From the NCBI RefSeq assembly GCF_021018805.1, contig NW_026960611.1, forward strand, positions 1,984,001 through 2,048,000: DNA of 64,000 nt. The letters are read 5' to 3'. Positions 54,725 through 64,000 of this stretch are shown here, piece after piece (positions within the stretch are counted from its first letter, which is position 1; every line of letters starts with the position of its first letter). The translations under genes and the position numbers were made by a program. The notes below the pieces were generated by a model. The model saw only the letters and a list, made by a program, of their open reading frames with translations, was not told the DNA's origin and made no database searches. This DNA comes from Prinia subflava. Lineage: Eukaryota > Chordata > Aves > Passeriformes > Cisticolidae.

Positions 54725-56873
54725 TGATTTTTGCCATTTATTTTAAAGAGCACAACTTGGTTTATCTTACATATACATTGTAAACACGAATTATCCCACA
54801 TCATTTATCACACACTCTCCTTGCTAAGCTGTGTGTAGCTGTACTGGACACCTGAGCAGTAGCTGGGATCATGTAACCTACCCCTGCCCCAAAAACCAAC
54901 TCAAAGAAAGCATTCAGGATGTTATCCAGCTGCAGATTGAGAAAAAGAACATTACCTAGGGAATTTCCTCCAACAAGTCTAAGCAGCAGAGGAGATTCTC
55001 AGAAGTATATACATAAATATACACAACTCAGCATGTTCAGTAAGTCATCAAGAACAGCAGTTCTTCAACAGTGAAGAAACAGAGACTAGGGATAAAAAAT
55101 ACATTCCTGCAGCCAAGTGCATTTGAGAACTAGGCAAAGACTGAAAAATATAAAGGCTTAATACATTTATTAGTAACTGCTGGCATGTACAGTAGAATAG
55201 GCTACAATCTTCATACACAAGGAATTCATGGTAAGCACTGGCCAAGTATTGCAAAGCACAGATTAAACAGAAAGCTGAAACAGCATGCACAACCTCCACA
55301 GGCTTATTAAACTGTTCTGAGCAGGTAAATCCATCTCACACTTGTCCAATCAATCTACTTTCAGTCCTATTTAAATAATGCTACAAGGACCAAAATTAAG
55401 GATTTAGAAAAGGACTGGAGACAGCAGCTGTTTACAAGTAGCAGGTAGGAAGCAAGTCCAGGTGACAGTTCCCTCCCTGCTCAGGGGTTAATTCCACTTC
55501 ACTATGAGCAAAGCTAGCAAGCACTTAGTTTTCATCTCTTATTGCAAAGGAAACAGCAGGTGCATATAGAACGTCATACTTCAGACACACCTTTTTTTTT
55601 TCTGAAGGGGCCATAAAAGCAAACAAGTAACCTAATGTGGCTCAGGTGGTTACAGCACTCCTTGTCTTCACTTGCTCACAAAACAAGCTAATAAGTTATT
55701 ATACGTTCATATAGCTCTATACTTGCCAATAACAAAACAACAATTAATTACAAAGCCAGCTGGCCAGTAACCTTCCCCTTCAACTCTAGGTTTTATTACT
55801 TCTCAATATTTTCCCATTTAGTACCTTACCCTTCACAGGACCAACAAACACTACCATGACAATAGTGTTGCGCAGCCCATGAGGTACAACCAGGCCCTCA
55901 GACCACATGCTGACATTCCCTATGGCTGTGGGTGCTTAGCATCTTTGCCTGGTTGGACACCTTTCACATCAGGCCCTAACTCAGAAGGGCAACTGAGAGA
56001 TTGCTCACAACTTAAGTCAACCTGACTAGAAGCAAAGCTCAAACCTTTAGTAGGGTAAAACTCCTCCTTAATCTGTGCCTGAGACCAAGCAGATTGCGCA
56101 GTTCCACATCTTTCAACTCTAACACAAAAGTACAGTCACTGCTACAGCTCTACTCTAGACTGACCAGGAATTGGTGCTGTGACAAGCAAACCTTTGACAT
56201 GCAAAGATTGGGTGCAGAAGCTTTCACTCAGATATAGGGTATTTTAAATGTTACCCTGCTGTGAGCCAGCCGGAAAACTAGCTTCTAGTACTTTTGCTTC
56301 CAAGACAAAACAGCATTTAAACGTAGGTCCGCCCTCTAGAAACCAAGTTATAGACTCAAGCTCATTTGCAGCAATTTGCCCACTAAGTATCTCTTTGTGG
56401 TGTTTTTCTAGTGCTACATCAACACCCAAGTAATCAACAAGGTCCAAAGGTAACTAAAACCCAGGGTGTGCTTACTGATTACCTCACCTGTTTCCATGAC
56501 ACATTCTGCTGGGCATCTTCTACAATCATGGCAGCTGCTAAAGATAAACAATAAGCAAAATCCGTGCATATTTTCTGAATCATAGTAGCCCAAAATAGAG
56601 AAAATGCTTTCTTTACTTTTGTACAGACCACTGTCCTCATCGAGTCACCAAAGTCAGAAATACCCCACTCACTGATGTTCAGAGCATTATTACATGCTCC
56701 AATATAGAGTGAACTAGCAGACTTGTTCCATTAACATTGTCCAATAATTTGTTATTAAAATCACACAGTGACAGGGCACATGAATTAGGAGCTACAACCC
56801 AATCCAGCTTCCGTAATTCCCATCCCTTGCAAACAACTTTCCTAAACTAACACATCCAACTGGATTCCGTCTG
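54725..56873 (-). pseudogene. Unidentified decayed coding sequence, minus strand
   Basis: Minus-strand translation gives a series of protein-like blocks in changing frames: KGWELRKLDWVVAPNS (near 56810), CNNALNISEWGISDFGDS (near 56670), AMIVEDAQQNVSWKQ (near 56520), then a 67-codon open stretch (56244-56447) with LVDYLGVDVALEKHHKE. Next come WSQAQIKEEFYPTKG (near 56060), VVPHGLRNTIVMVVFVG (near 55880) and a C-terminus-like KYDVLYAPAVSFAIRDEN with a stop near 55526. A minus-strand AATAAA lies near 54735. The order and length fit one intronless gene or retrocopy about 0.45 to 0.5 kilo-codons long. I do not recognise the family. Confidence 0.4.
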
Positions 56874-56996
56874 TTGGGGGTTAGATTTGTTTCTTTTTTA
56901 TTTATAGAATTTTTCCCCATAAGTTGCTAGGAGACTAACTATTGGGTACTTGTGAGTGCTTGACGAAAACAAAGAAGTGGCCAAAGGAGAGGGTAG

Positions 56997-57346
56997 TATC
57001 ACCACGAGCCTAGCCAATAAGGACACACTCAGGAGACAGAGGTCTGGGTTCATGAGCAGCAGGGCAGAAGAGCGAGAGCCCCAGAGCCCGAGAGCTCAAG
57101 TTTATTTACAAAACTCAGTTTTATACATTTCCTATGGGGCCTGTGGATTGTAGGATGGAATCCCACCTCTCAATCCACATTGGCCAAGCCAACTGTCAAT
57201 CACCTTTCTCCTCCCACCTAGAAATGTGTAAACAATGAAAGATGGTTAGCAAAACATGGTCAGTGTTTATAGTAAGGAGCGTGAGAAGCTGCACACTTCT
57301 GCTTTAGTATAGAACGCTCAGGAAACTGGGAAGAATCATGGCAACA
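56997..57346 (-). repeat. 3' LTR of D2
   Basis: On the minus strand it starts TGTTGCCATGATTC and ends CTCGTGGTGATA. The polypurine tract (minus GTTAAAAGGGTGAGA) lies just inside, at 57347-57362. Confidence 0.92.
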
Positions 57347-57362
57347 TCTCACCCTTTTAACT

Positions 57363-57930
57363 ATACAAAAAAGAAAACAAAAAACAGAAAAATTAACAAC
57401 TGTATAACAGGAAAAAAGAAAGAAAAAAACCTGTACAGAGTTCACCGACCTTCATTTTTGGTCATGGTGTAACAGTTGGTTGTTGGCCTGATTCTGCCTT
57501 TGCTGTACAGGGCTTTTTACCCTGAATTCCTTTGCAGTAACCTGCTCAAAATACCTCGAGCATAGTCTGCCATGATTTGGCCAAACAACCCTCATTTTTC
57601 AAATTTCTATATGATGCAAAGAGAATATAGTGCAAAGGCAGGAGCATTCCAAGAAAAAAACCACTCAAATCAAAGTTCTGTCCCTCAAAAGTTCTGTCCC
57701 AAAACCACAACCCCAAACACGTGCATATTCCCCACAAAGGTCACAATGGCTACAGTACATAAAACTGAACCATCGCAAACAGTTCCTCTGAGTCCTCGAT
57801 TAACAGCTTGCTGGCTCATACAGCAACACACTGCTCCACCCAGTCCTGCAACAGGCAGTTCCACAGGATCCAAAACCACTATGGAGGCCATACAGGAAAG
57901 GAGAGGATTGCCAGTCCATGTCCATGTCAA
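57363..57930 (-). pseudogene. D2 post-gag block
   Basis: It aligns by eye with D1 25942-27180. Short frames (for example 57685-57930, 57546-57737) have no intact domain. The integrase block recognisable in D1 as GQTIVERA is altered here. The tail is T-rich on the minus strand. Confidence 0.55.
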
Positions 57931-59019
57931 TCAGATCTCGAAGAGGCTTCTCTGATGGGTGGCACCAGGGTGGCACAGAGTACACAAGGTTTCAGTTTGA
58001 GTTTCAGTTGAGCTTGGCAAGGGCTCAGCCTCAACATGACCCACTGCTTTGCATATCTCTGCAGTATGGTCTGGGCAGCCACACCGTGCACAGAAAAACA
58101 AGGGAGTCACTTCCTGTGCCTCCTTTCCCTGTTTTCCACTGGCCTGAACATTTGCCTGTGTCTCATGTTCATTTTTCAGCCCCTTATCAGACGGCTGTGG
58201 AGCAGCAGCCTGGGCCGACACCATAGAAACAGAGGTGTCCAGAACTGCACAGGCCTGGATCATATCCAGAATATTAGAAGTCTCAGGAATGGTTTTCAGG
58301 AGCCTCTGGCAAGCAAAATTAGCATTTCTCCTTGCTAATTGTTCTAACAAAATTTCTTGCAGAGCCCCATCCTCCACTTGCTTCTCTAAAGAATGCGTCA
58401 GACGTCCTACAAAATGAACAAAGTTTTCGTCTGGCTTCTGTAGTATATCCGAGAAGTCTTGCTTTATAGAGGAGGATAGCATAGTTTTTATCAGTGCAGA
58501 TACACCTATGTGTCTGCACAGATTTAATACAATCTGAGGAAGGCCAAACTGCACATCCGGGTAAGCATATTCACTTCTCCCAATAAGCAAGTCAGCTCCG
58601 ACCCCAAACAAGGGATCTTCTTGAGACAATTGACTATTTTGGACAGCCACTTCTGCAGCCAGTCGTTTCCAATTGTCCTCAAAGATAAAAACCTGAATAG
58701 GTTCAAATAACGCCAATGCTAAGCATCTAATTTCATGTGGAAGGATCAGATCCTCAAATTCTGCACTGATCCATTGGGTTACTTCAGTGAAACTTACATT
58801 ACTTTTTGCCACGTCCCTTAAGAAGGGAAACGGGACTGCCCATGACAGGGCATCGAGGCTGTGAGGCTGTGGAACCACGCCTACAGCTCTCTGGACTGGC
58901 TCGGGCAATGCTGCATGTTCAGATAGCGGCTCCGTTAGCTCTGAAGCCTGATTCGGCTGCTGTGCAGGACCAGAACCTACATCGCAATTCAGAAGAGGGA
59001 GAGCGTGTATCTCCGACAA
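57931..59019 (-). CDS. gag: D2 Gag, capsid and nucleocapsid part, open
   Basis: 362 codons uninterrupted on the minus strand, starting MSEIHALPLLNCD. There is an acidic, Pro-rich linker, then a capsid domain (FEDNWKRLAAEVAVQNSQ, a tandem Ala/Leu-rich region), a major homology region (KPDENFVHFVGRLTHS) and a zinc knuckle CARCGCPDHTAEIC near the end. The matrix part lies upstream in other frames, so full-length Gag is broken unless a start here is used. The long open frame and young LTRs suggest recent selection or simply youth. Confidence 0.85.
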   Translation of the reverse strand: MSEIHALPLLNCDVGSGPAQQPNQASELTEPLSEHAALPEPVQRAVGVVPQPHSLDALSWAVPFPFLRDVAKSNVSFTEVTQWISAEFEDLILPHEIRCLALALFEPIQVFIFEDNWKRLAAEVAVQNSQLSQEDPLFGVGADLLIGRSEYAYPDVQFGLPQIVLNLCRHIGVSALIKTMLSSSIKQDFSDILQKPDENFVHFVGRLTHSLEKQVEDGALQEILLEQLARRNANFACQRLLKTIPETSNILDMIQACAVLDTSVSMVSAQAAAPQPSDKGLKNEHETQANVQASGKQGKEAQEVTPLFFCARCGCPDHTAEICKAVGHVEAEPLPSSTETQTETLCTLCHPGATHQRSLFEI

Positions 59020-59692
59020 CGCTTCAGCCTCATTTTCACCTTCCTCAGCCAGCTCGACCCAGCTGGGGTGGCGCGGGGGGGACAGAGACTCATCCAGCCT
59101 CTGCTCCGAGCGGGGGGGTGTTGGGCAGGGAGGCGTGGAGGGTAAGCCAAAGCTCTATACCCCTGCTCGGTCGGCAGGGGGCTGGGGGGGCGGGGCCACG
59201 TGAGCCAGCAGCAGCTCCGCAGCTTCAGCACTCAGCCCCACCCCCGCTCCCCGCTCAGCCTGCATGTGCTGGCCGGGGATGTGGGGGCACGGCATGGCCG
59301 CCGCGGTGACCAGCTCGGTCTCTGCAGGCGGCGTGGGGAGGGTCCGGGCAGGGGGGCCAGGTGACAGCAGCGGCGGCGCCCCGGTTAGCAGCCTTTGCCC
59401 TGTACAAAGGGACTGGCGTGGCGCAGGGACAGGGTGGGCAGGGGAGAGGCAGGCCGGTTTTCCATGGGGCGATTGAGAGTGCTTTCTGAGCACTATAAAG
59501 AATTCTGTGTGTCCTTCCCCAAGTGTACAGGTCTCTTACATTTTTCCTGGTTAGCTCGGCGACATGGGACATCAGAAAAGATTGAAGCGGTTCCATTAGG
59601 AGCCTGTCTTCTGAGAACATCGTGGGTTTCTTATGCAGCCATGGAAGACAGGGTTTTTTCTTCTTTTTTTCTTGTCTCACGAGCTTGCAACT
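59020..59692 (-). pseudogene. gag: D2 gag matrix and GC-rich linker, frame-broken
   Basis: The minus strand from about 59620 reads MEPLQSFLMSHVAELTRK and continues RTHRILYSAQKALS in the frame of the 59255-59680 open stretch, a plausible matrix start. The Pro/Ala-rich linker (AEAAELLLAHVAPPP) is in the frame of 59155-59493, the same frame as the capsid ORF but separated from it by a stop. At least one frame slip therefore splits matrix from capsid. Confidence 0.55.
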
Positions 59693-59710
59693 TGACCAGG
59701 TTGGGTGCCA
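59693..59710 (-). other. Primer-binding site of D2
   Basis: The minus strand reads TGGCACCCAACCTGGTCA two bases from the LTR, partly matching the tRNA-Lys1,2 site. Confidence 0.55.
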
Positions 59711-59712
59711 GA

Positions 59713-60062
59713 TATCACCGCGAGCCTAGCCAATAAGGACACACTCAGGAGACAGAGGTCTGGGTTCATGAGCAGCAGGGCAGAAGAGCGAGAGCCCCAG
59801 AGCCCGAGAGCTCAAGTTTATTTACAAAACTCAGTTTTATACATTTCCTATGGGGCCTGTGGATTGTAGGATGGAATCCCACCTCTCAATCCACATTGGC
59901 CAAGCCAACTGTCAATCACCTTTCTCCTCCCACCTAGAAATGTGTAAACAATGAAAGATGGTTAGCAAAACATGGTCAGTGTTTATAGTAAGGAGCGTGA
60001 GAAGCTGCACACTTCTGCTTTAGTATAGAACGCTCAGGAAACTGGGAAGAATCATGGCAACA
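59713..60062 (-). repeat. 5' LTR of D2
   Basis: 350 bp, the partner of 56997-57346; the one visible difference is CACG/CGCG near the U5 end. A minus-strand AATAAA lies near 59819 and a TATAAAACTG box near 59835. Confidence 0.92.
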
Positions 60063-60477
60063 GGTAGCACCTTTTGGTTTTGGGTCTCTGGGAGTTTTCT
60101 CTCTGAGGGGGGAGATAACGCGAGTTTTGGGGCAGTTTTTCTCTCTTGCTCTTTGCATCGGAGAGGACGGTCAGGCTGCTGCTTGTTGAGGGAAAAGTTC
60201 ACTGTCACAGCCCCATCCCATCCTGGGAAATCAGCCATCACTTGTTCGTGTACCCAGGAATTCTGAGCTCGCCTCCTCCTGCTCTGCTGGGCTGGCCTTG
60301 CCCCACCGCTGCCGTTTCTTTGGCACTGCTTTGAGGCTTTCTGCTACTCTGTGGCCCTGCACTGCCCCTGCTCTGCTGGGACATCTCTGCTGTTCCAGTG
60401 AAACATGAGATTGGAAATTAGAGAATATTAATCATAGAAATTAGAAGATATTTATTAAGAACAGGCATTCAGATGAT

Positions 60478-61067
60478 GTGTGTTACTTAATACTTGCTGC
60501 TCTGTATGCTGCATCAGTTACCTAAGGAGGGAAGAGACAGGGCTATGTGCGGGAACAGTAAGGAGGAATGCAAGGATGTCTGACAAGAGGAAGGATGTTT
60601 ACCAAAACAGGAAACAAGAATACAAGATTATCAGAGATACTGAGATAATGAGGCTCCTCAGGCCCCCAGGACCAGATAAGACTGATCATAGCTTGGACTA
60701 TGACCAGAAGACCAGTGAGCATGGGCAAGGCAGTGGGGTCAGAAGTTCATCTCAAGAGGAAGACTATTTCCTTCATCCCGGAGACCCCCGAGAAGACCAG
60801 CAGAGACAACTAAGCAGGAGCAAAGGACTGATAAGCTAATTAGCATACGAAATGGAGAGAGTGGGAGCCAAGGGATGAATATGCATGGGGGTATTGCAAA
60901 ACTTGCTGCATATGTAACATTTTAGAGGATAAAAGAAAACGTGAGTGAGCGAGGGGCTGCGCATACCTTTGGGAGCTATCCCACATCATGCCCAGCGCTG
61001 AATAAACTACATACCTACTTTAAAACTCACTTTGTCTCTGAGTTAGAGTTTTTTCTGTGAGTCATTT
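60478..61067 (+). repeat. 5' LTR of gamma-like ERV (left edge approximate)
   Basis: AATAAA near 61003 and GGATAAAAGAAAA near 60933 as a TATA-like box. The right edge is set by the primer-binding site. The left edge is a guess at TGTGTTACTTAATAC, since the partner LTR lies outside the window. Confidence 0.5.
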
Positions 61068-61068
61068 C

Positions 61069-61086
61069 TGGCACCCCAGATGGGAC
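61069..61086 (+). other. Primer-binding site of gamma-like ERV
   Basis: TGGCACCCCAGATGGGAC follows the LTR. I cannot assign the tRNA with confidence. Confidence 0.55.
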
Positions 61087-61770
61087 CTTGTCTGCCAGCT
61101 GTAGGACTGACTGATGGGTGGACTTCCTAAGACATCCCCAGGATTTTCTCTGGAAAGGAACTCTGCTTCTTGGGTGGCTCACTGTGGGACAGCCAAACGA
61201 CCCCTGAACAGCGGAGAAATGGTATGTATTTCTTTTTAAAAAGGAGGCCCCCATAGAGACCACTGGTAAGCTGCACAGAGACTTCTGAGCACACAGAAAA
61301 GGTCTTGGTGAGTTTGAGCTTGCAAGCAACTGCTGACCAAAGGAAAGGCAGCAGAGAAAGGTTTGTTGACCATAGATCGACTGCTAGCAATTTTGCGGGT
61401 AAATTGAACAAATTCCTGTCTTATTGCTACTATTTGGTTGTGCGTGTGAGTTTTAAAAGTTCAGATGTGTTTTGTGTTTAGTTTTGTGTGTGCCTGAAAG
61501 TTTGTGTGAGGTGGCTGTGGTTTTAAGACCTGTGTTGTATTTTTGAGGTAGTACTGCCATCTTGTGTCCAAAGTCATAATTGCAGCAAACTACTGCTTAT
61601 ATATTCCTGTGTGCACCCTTTATGTTTTACTTTTAATATTTTCTGTTTACCCCACGTTTTCTTAGGGCTTGTTTAGTGTTGCTTGCCAGGAGTTCTGTCC
61701 TTAAGGGTTTGTGGGTTTTTGGGGGTTTTTTTTGAGTTTTTTGGTTGTGGTTTTTTTTTGTTTTTTTGTG

Positions 61771-61802
<32 letters not shown>

Positions 61803-62561
61803 CTTATTTTTTTTTGCTAAGTGCTTTCTATAGGGACTGTTGGTTGTGAGTGTTGTCTTTAAGGTTTGTTTGATAAAGTGCCATTTTTCTTTTGGTTGCT
61901 GCTGTTTGTTTTAATGCTTTTATTGCAGGTGGACCCTTTAGAGTTTGTGTGATAAATGCTGCTCTAGGTTAGTGCTGTTTGTTTTAATGTTCTTGCTGTG
62001 AGTATTGCTTTTTGTTTAGTGTGCCTTGCTGTAGATAGTGCATTAGTGACAGTTGTTCTAGCTGTGGCAAGATGACTGGAAGGGGTCCCTCTTCCCCAGT
62101 GGTTTGGGCTTGACCCTTGGGAGTTTGTAACCCCCGAAAATAATTGGGTGGTAAAGAAGACACCAGCAGGTTTATTTAGAGGGACTATATAGGACTTTTT
62201 GCAGGGAATGTGGTTTCGTTAGACTAGAGGCAGCCTGCACCAAAAAAATCTGAATATCCAGATGAACAGAAGAAGTGGGACCACCTGTTTCTGCGGGCAA
62301 GGGTAGCGTCTAGCGTGGGTAGTGGTTTAAGTGTGGATCCTGTGGAGAGTGGTAGTGTTGTTCCTTTAGTAAAAAACGACGTGCTAATGCTCAATGTGGA
62401 GTAACAGAGTGAAGAGGATGCTAAACTAGAGGTTTTAGAATATTTTTGTGGAAGATCACATATAGTCCCAGAGATTTGGAGTGTAAAAGGAAAAGATTGG
62501 AAAAGACTGTACAAGAGTGTGAGAAGAGATCTGGGTGGAGATGAAATAGGAGAAGAAAATA
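61087..62561 (+). other. Leader of gamma-like ERV, with T/G-rich repeat
   Basis: Non-coding. 61710-61812 is a low-complexity TTTTG-type tract. No gene seen before the matrix at 62562. Confidence 0.55.
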
Positions 62562-62849
62562 ATGGCATCAGGAGAGAGTAAGGAAATCCCTAGGGCAAGT
62601 CCTCTGGGCTGTATTCTAGCTCACTGGAAGGAGGTTGCAGGCTCGGGAGGTACAGAATCCAAACTCACCCTTGTGAAGTACTGCACCCAGTGGTGGCCCT
62701 TGTATCAGCTGGAAGGTGGGATGAAGTGGCCACAGAATGGTAGTTTAGAATATGACACCTTATTGCTTTTCCTCAGACATGAAGGGAAATGGACTGAAGT
62801 TTCATATGCGGATATGTTTTTCTCCCTCCAAAATCACCCTGAATGGTAG
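62562..62849 (+). pseudogene. gag: Gamma-like gag matrix
   Basis: 95 codons from MASGESKEIP, with SPLGCILAHWKEVAG and the Trp-rich block CTQWWPLYQLEGGMKWP that is typical of gammaretroviral matrix (no PTAP motif). A TAG at 62847 ends it, and matrix-linker sequence with several stops continues to 63160. Confidence 0.75.
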
Positions 62850-63159
62850 AGGGATTGTGGGATCAGAGCCCTCTCCGATCCCCTAGTGTTAGCTCTTGAA
62901 AAGGAAAACAAAGTTAATAGAAGGCAGCCTAAATGATATTGTAGTATGTGCTCAATAAACCAGCGTTGCACACATCATAAGGTTTACCAAGCAGAGGAAC
63001 AAAACCAAGCATTACTGGATTTATTTGAGCCACCCCCTGAGGGGCAAAGGGGGTGAAGAGGAGCAGATTCAGCTCCCTTAGAAGGGAGACAAGCTGGACC
63101 ATCTGCTCCTCCTCGCACCTCTGATTTACAAACAACCTTGTATCCCCCATTGCCTGATA

Positions 63160-63648
63160 GTGATTAATGATGATGAGAAACCTTCCATGAGTGCGAGTGG
63201 TCCCATAGCATCTCGGACTAGAAAACAAACAAGGGAAGTAATACAAGCCCCTTTAAGGGAAGCAGTGGGACCCAGGAGAGAAACAGCACTAGTTAAAGTC
63301 CCTTTCTCTACAATTGACTTAGAAGGCTGGGAGAAGGTTGCCAAGAACTATAGAACTGACCCAATAGGAACCCCTAAAAGGTTAAGATATATGATTAAGC
63401 AGCATAACCCAGACTGGTCCGATCTCCAGTTATTACTGGAGGTGTTAACGGAGACAGAAAAACAGCTGGTTCTGAAAACAGCAGGGGATTTAGCAGAAAA
63501 CTTTTGCAGAACAAGACAAGAGAATGTTAAGGATATTTTTCCTCTCCAGGATCAAAATTGGGATCCAAATGAGGAAAAAAAAATAGTAAAAATACGAGAT
63601 TATCAAGAATGGGTAGCAAAGGTGTGGGCCCGATTTTCTGAAGCCTGA
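63160..63648 (+). pseudogene. gag: Gamma-like gag capsid, truncated
   Basis: 162 codons. After a short linker, VKVPFSTIDLEGWEKVAKN starts the p30-type capsid N-terminal domain, with HNPDWSDLQLLLEVLT and a Phe-Pro-Leu turn (DIFPLQDQNWDP). The stop TGA is supplied by the inserted LTR at 63646, so the capsid C-terminal domain and nucleocapsid are missing. Confidence 0.78.
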
Positions 63649-64000
63649 GAGTTTTCTAGCTTTCCCAAGAGAAAGTTTTCAGCAGTTTCTCCTTTCCCAG
63701 GCAGTTTTGTGTAAATAACTTTTCTTCCCATAACATTTCTGGGTAAACAATATTCCTTTCCCATAACAACCTCTCTCCCAGGTGTTATTTGTGATACTTA
63801 ACCAATGGAGAGAGGTGTCCATCTTGTGGACCAATGGTGTGCCTTTTTTAGGGAAGCATGTCATAAAAAGGGTGGAAGGAATTGTAATTAAGCCTTCTGA
63901 TGTTCTTCTGCCTGCTGGAGTCAAGCATCTTTATTTTGTGTCTAATTGCGACACAAAGGGGATGGAACAGGCCATCCCCAAAACTATAAATTGGTCAGCC
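63646..64000 (+). mobile_element. LTR inserted in gamma-like gag, runs off window
   Basis: It starts TGAGAGTTTTCTAGC exactly where gag homology ends. CCAAT boxes lie near 63802 and 63830, and a CTATAAATTGG box near 63984. The right end, target duplication and any internal sequence lie outside. Confidence 0.65.

Larger units (their letters stand above)
56997..60062 (-). mobile_element. Young gag-only provirus D2
   Basis: Two 350-bp LTRs (56997-57346, 59713-60062) differ at a single base by eye. GGTAG flanks both outer ends (5 bp; related solo copies show 6 bp). The interior of 2.37 kb holds a leader with primer-binding site, gag, and a short post-gag block, with no usable pol or env. It is a deletion derivative that keeps packaging and gag sequences. 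Confidence 0.92.
56874..60404 (+). mobile_element. Older LTR split by provirus D2
   Basis: A sequence starting TGTTGGGGGTTAGATTTG (56874-56996) continues after D2 at 60063 (GCACCTTTTGGTTTTGGG...) for about 340 bases. The TG start, Pro/Leu-poor non-coding body and T-rich composition suggest an ERVL-type LTR, a judgement from memory of avian LTRs. The right edge near 60404 and any target duplication are not established. Confidence 0.45.
60478..63645 (+). mobile_element. Gamma-like ERV, 5' part, cut by an LTR
   Basis: A 5' LTR (about 60478-61067), a primer-binding site at 61069, a long leader, then gag matrix and capsid of gammaretrovirus type. It is truncated at 63645 by another LTR, beyond which nothing of this element is visible. 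It is a different lineage from the beta-like elements in the rest of the window. Confidence 0.75.

Noticed and set aside
56457..56490. GT...AG bounded 34-base gap between two protein-like blocks as an intron
   Set aside because: Far too short for a vertebrate intron. A frame break in a decayed coding sequence is the simpler reading.

Overview
The window looks like gene-poor, retrovirus-packed DNA from a bird, most likely a songbird, and it resembles a heterochromatic or W-type chromosome. This is an inference. It rests on the avian style of the endogenous retroviruses (ERVs: beta-like gag-pro-pol with a dUTPase, 6-bp target duplications, gamma-type env), on several very young proviruses nested in one another, and on a decaying copy of one vertebrate gene. 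I see no bacterial features, CRISPR arrays, rRNA or tRNA genes.

Layout. 1-11800: the 3' part of a beta-like provirus (E1; gag, dUTPase/protease, pol, env, 3' LTR). It is split by an antisense solo LTR (3056-3617) and by a whole second provirus (B, 4459-9351) sitting inside the integrase gene. 13523-28517: eight exons of a plus-strand PRKG2-like gene (cGMP-dependent protein kinase 2) covering both cyclic-nucleotide-binding domains. The first exon carries a stop codon and the kinase exons are absent. The introns hold solo LTRs (14298-14650, 14701-15397, 18611-19177) and a gag-only element (about 23843-27180) that has itself been hit by two solo LTRs. 29286-32376: small repeats, a solo LTR and unassigned sequence. 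32386-41255: a complete but broken beta-like provirus (E) with matching LTRs, interrupted by a solo LTR between RNase H and integrase. 44200-46532: 5' end of a minus-strand LTR element. 47716-50407: a minus-strand miniature provirus (F). 50587-54667: a decayed provirus (G). F and G sit 179 bp apart in the same older sequence. 54725-56873: decayed minus-strand coding sequence that I cannot identify. 56997-60062: a very young minus-strand gag-only provirus (D2) inside an older LTR. 60478-63645: the 5' part of a gamma-like ERV, cut by another LTR that runs off the window end.

How it fits together. LTR pairs differ by only 1/350 (D2), 1/410 (F), 2/389 (B) and 4/320 (E) by eye, so integration continued until recently. 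The small elements (B, D2, F) keep LTRs, primer sites and leader or gag sequence but lack pol, so they would need enzymes supplied by relatives. Clear target duplications allow the order of insertion to be read. The PRKG2-like copy has lost key cGMP-contact residues in its first binding domain but keeps those of the second.
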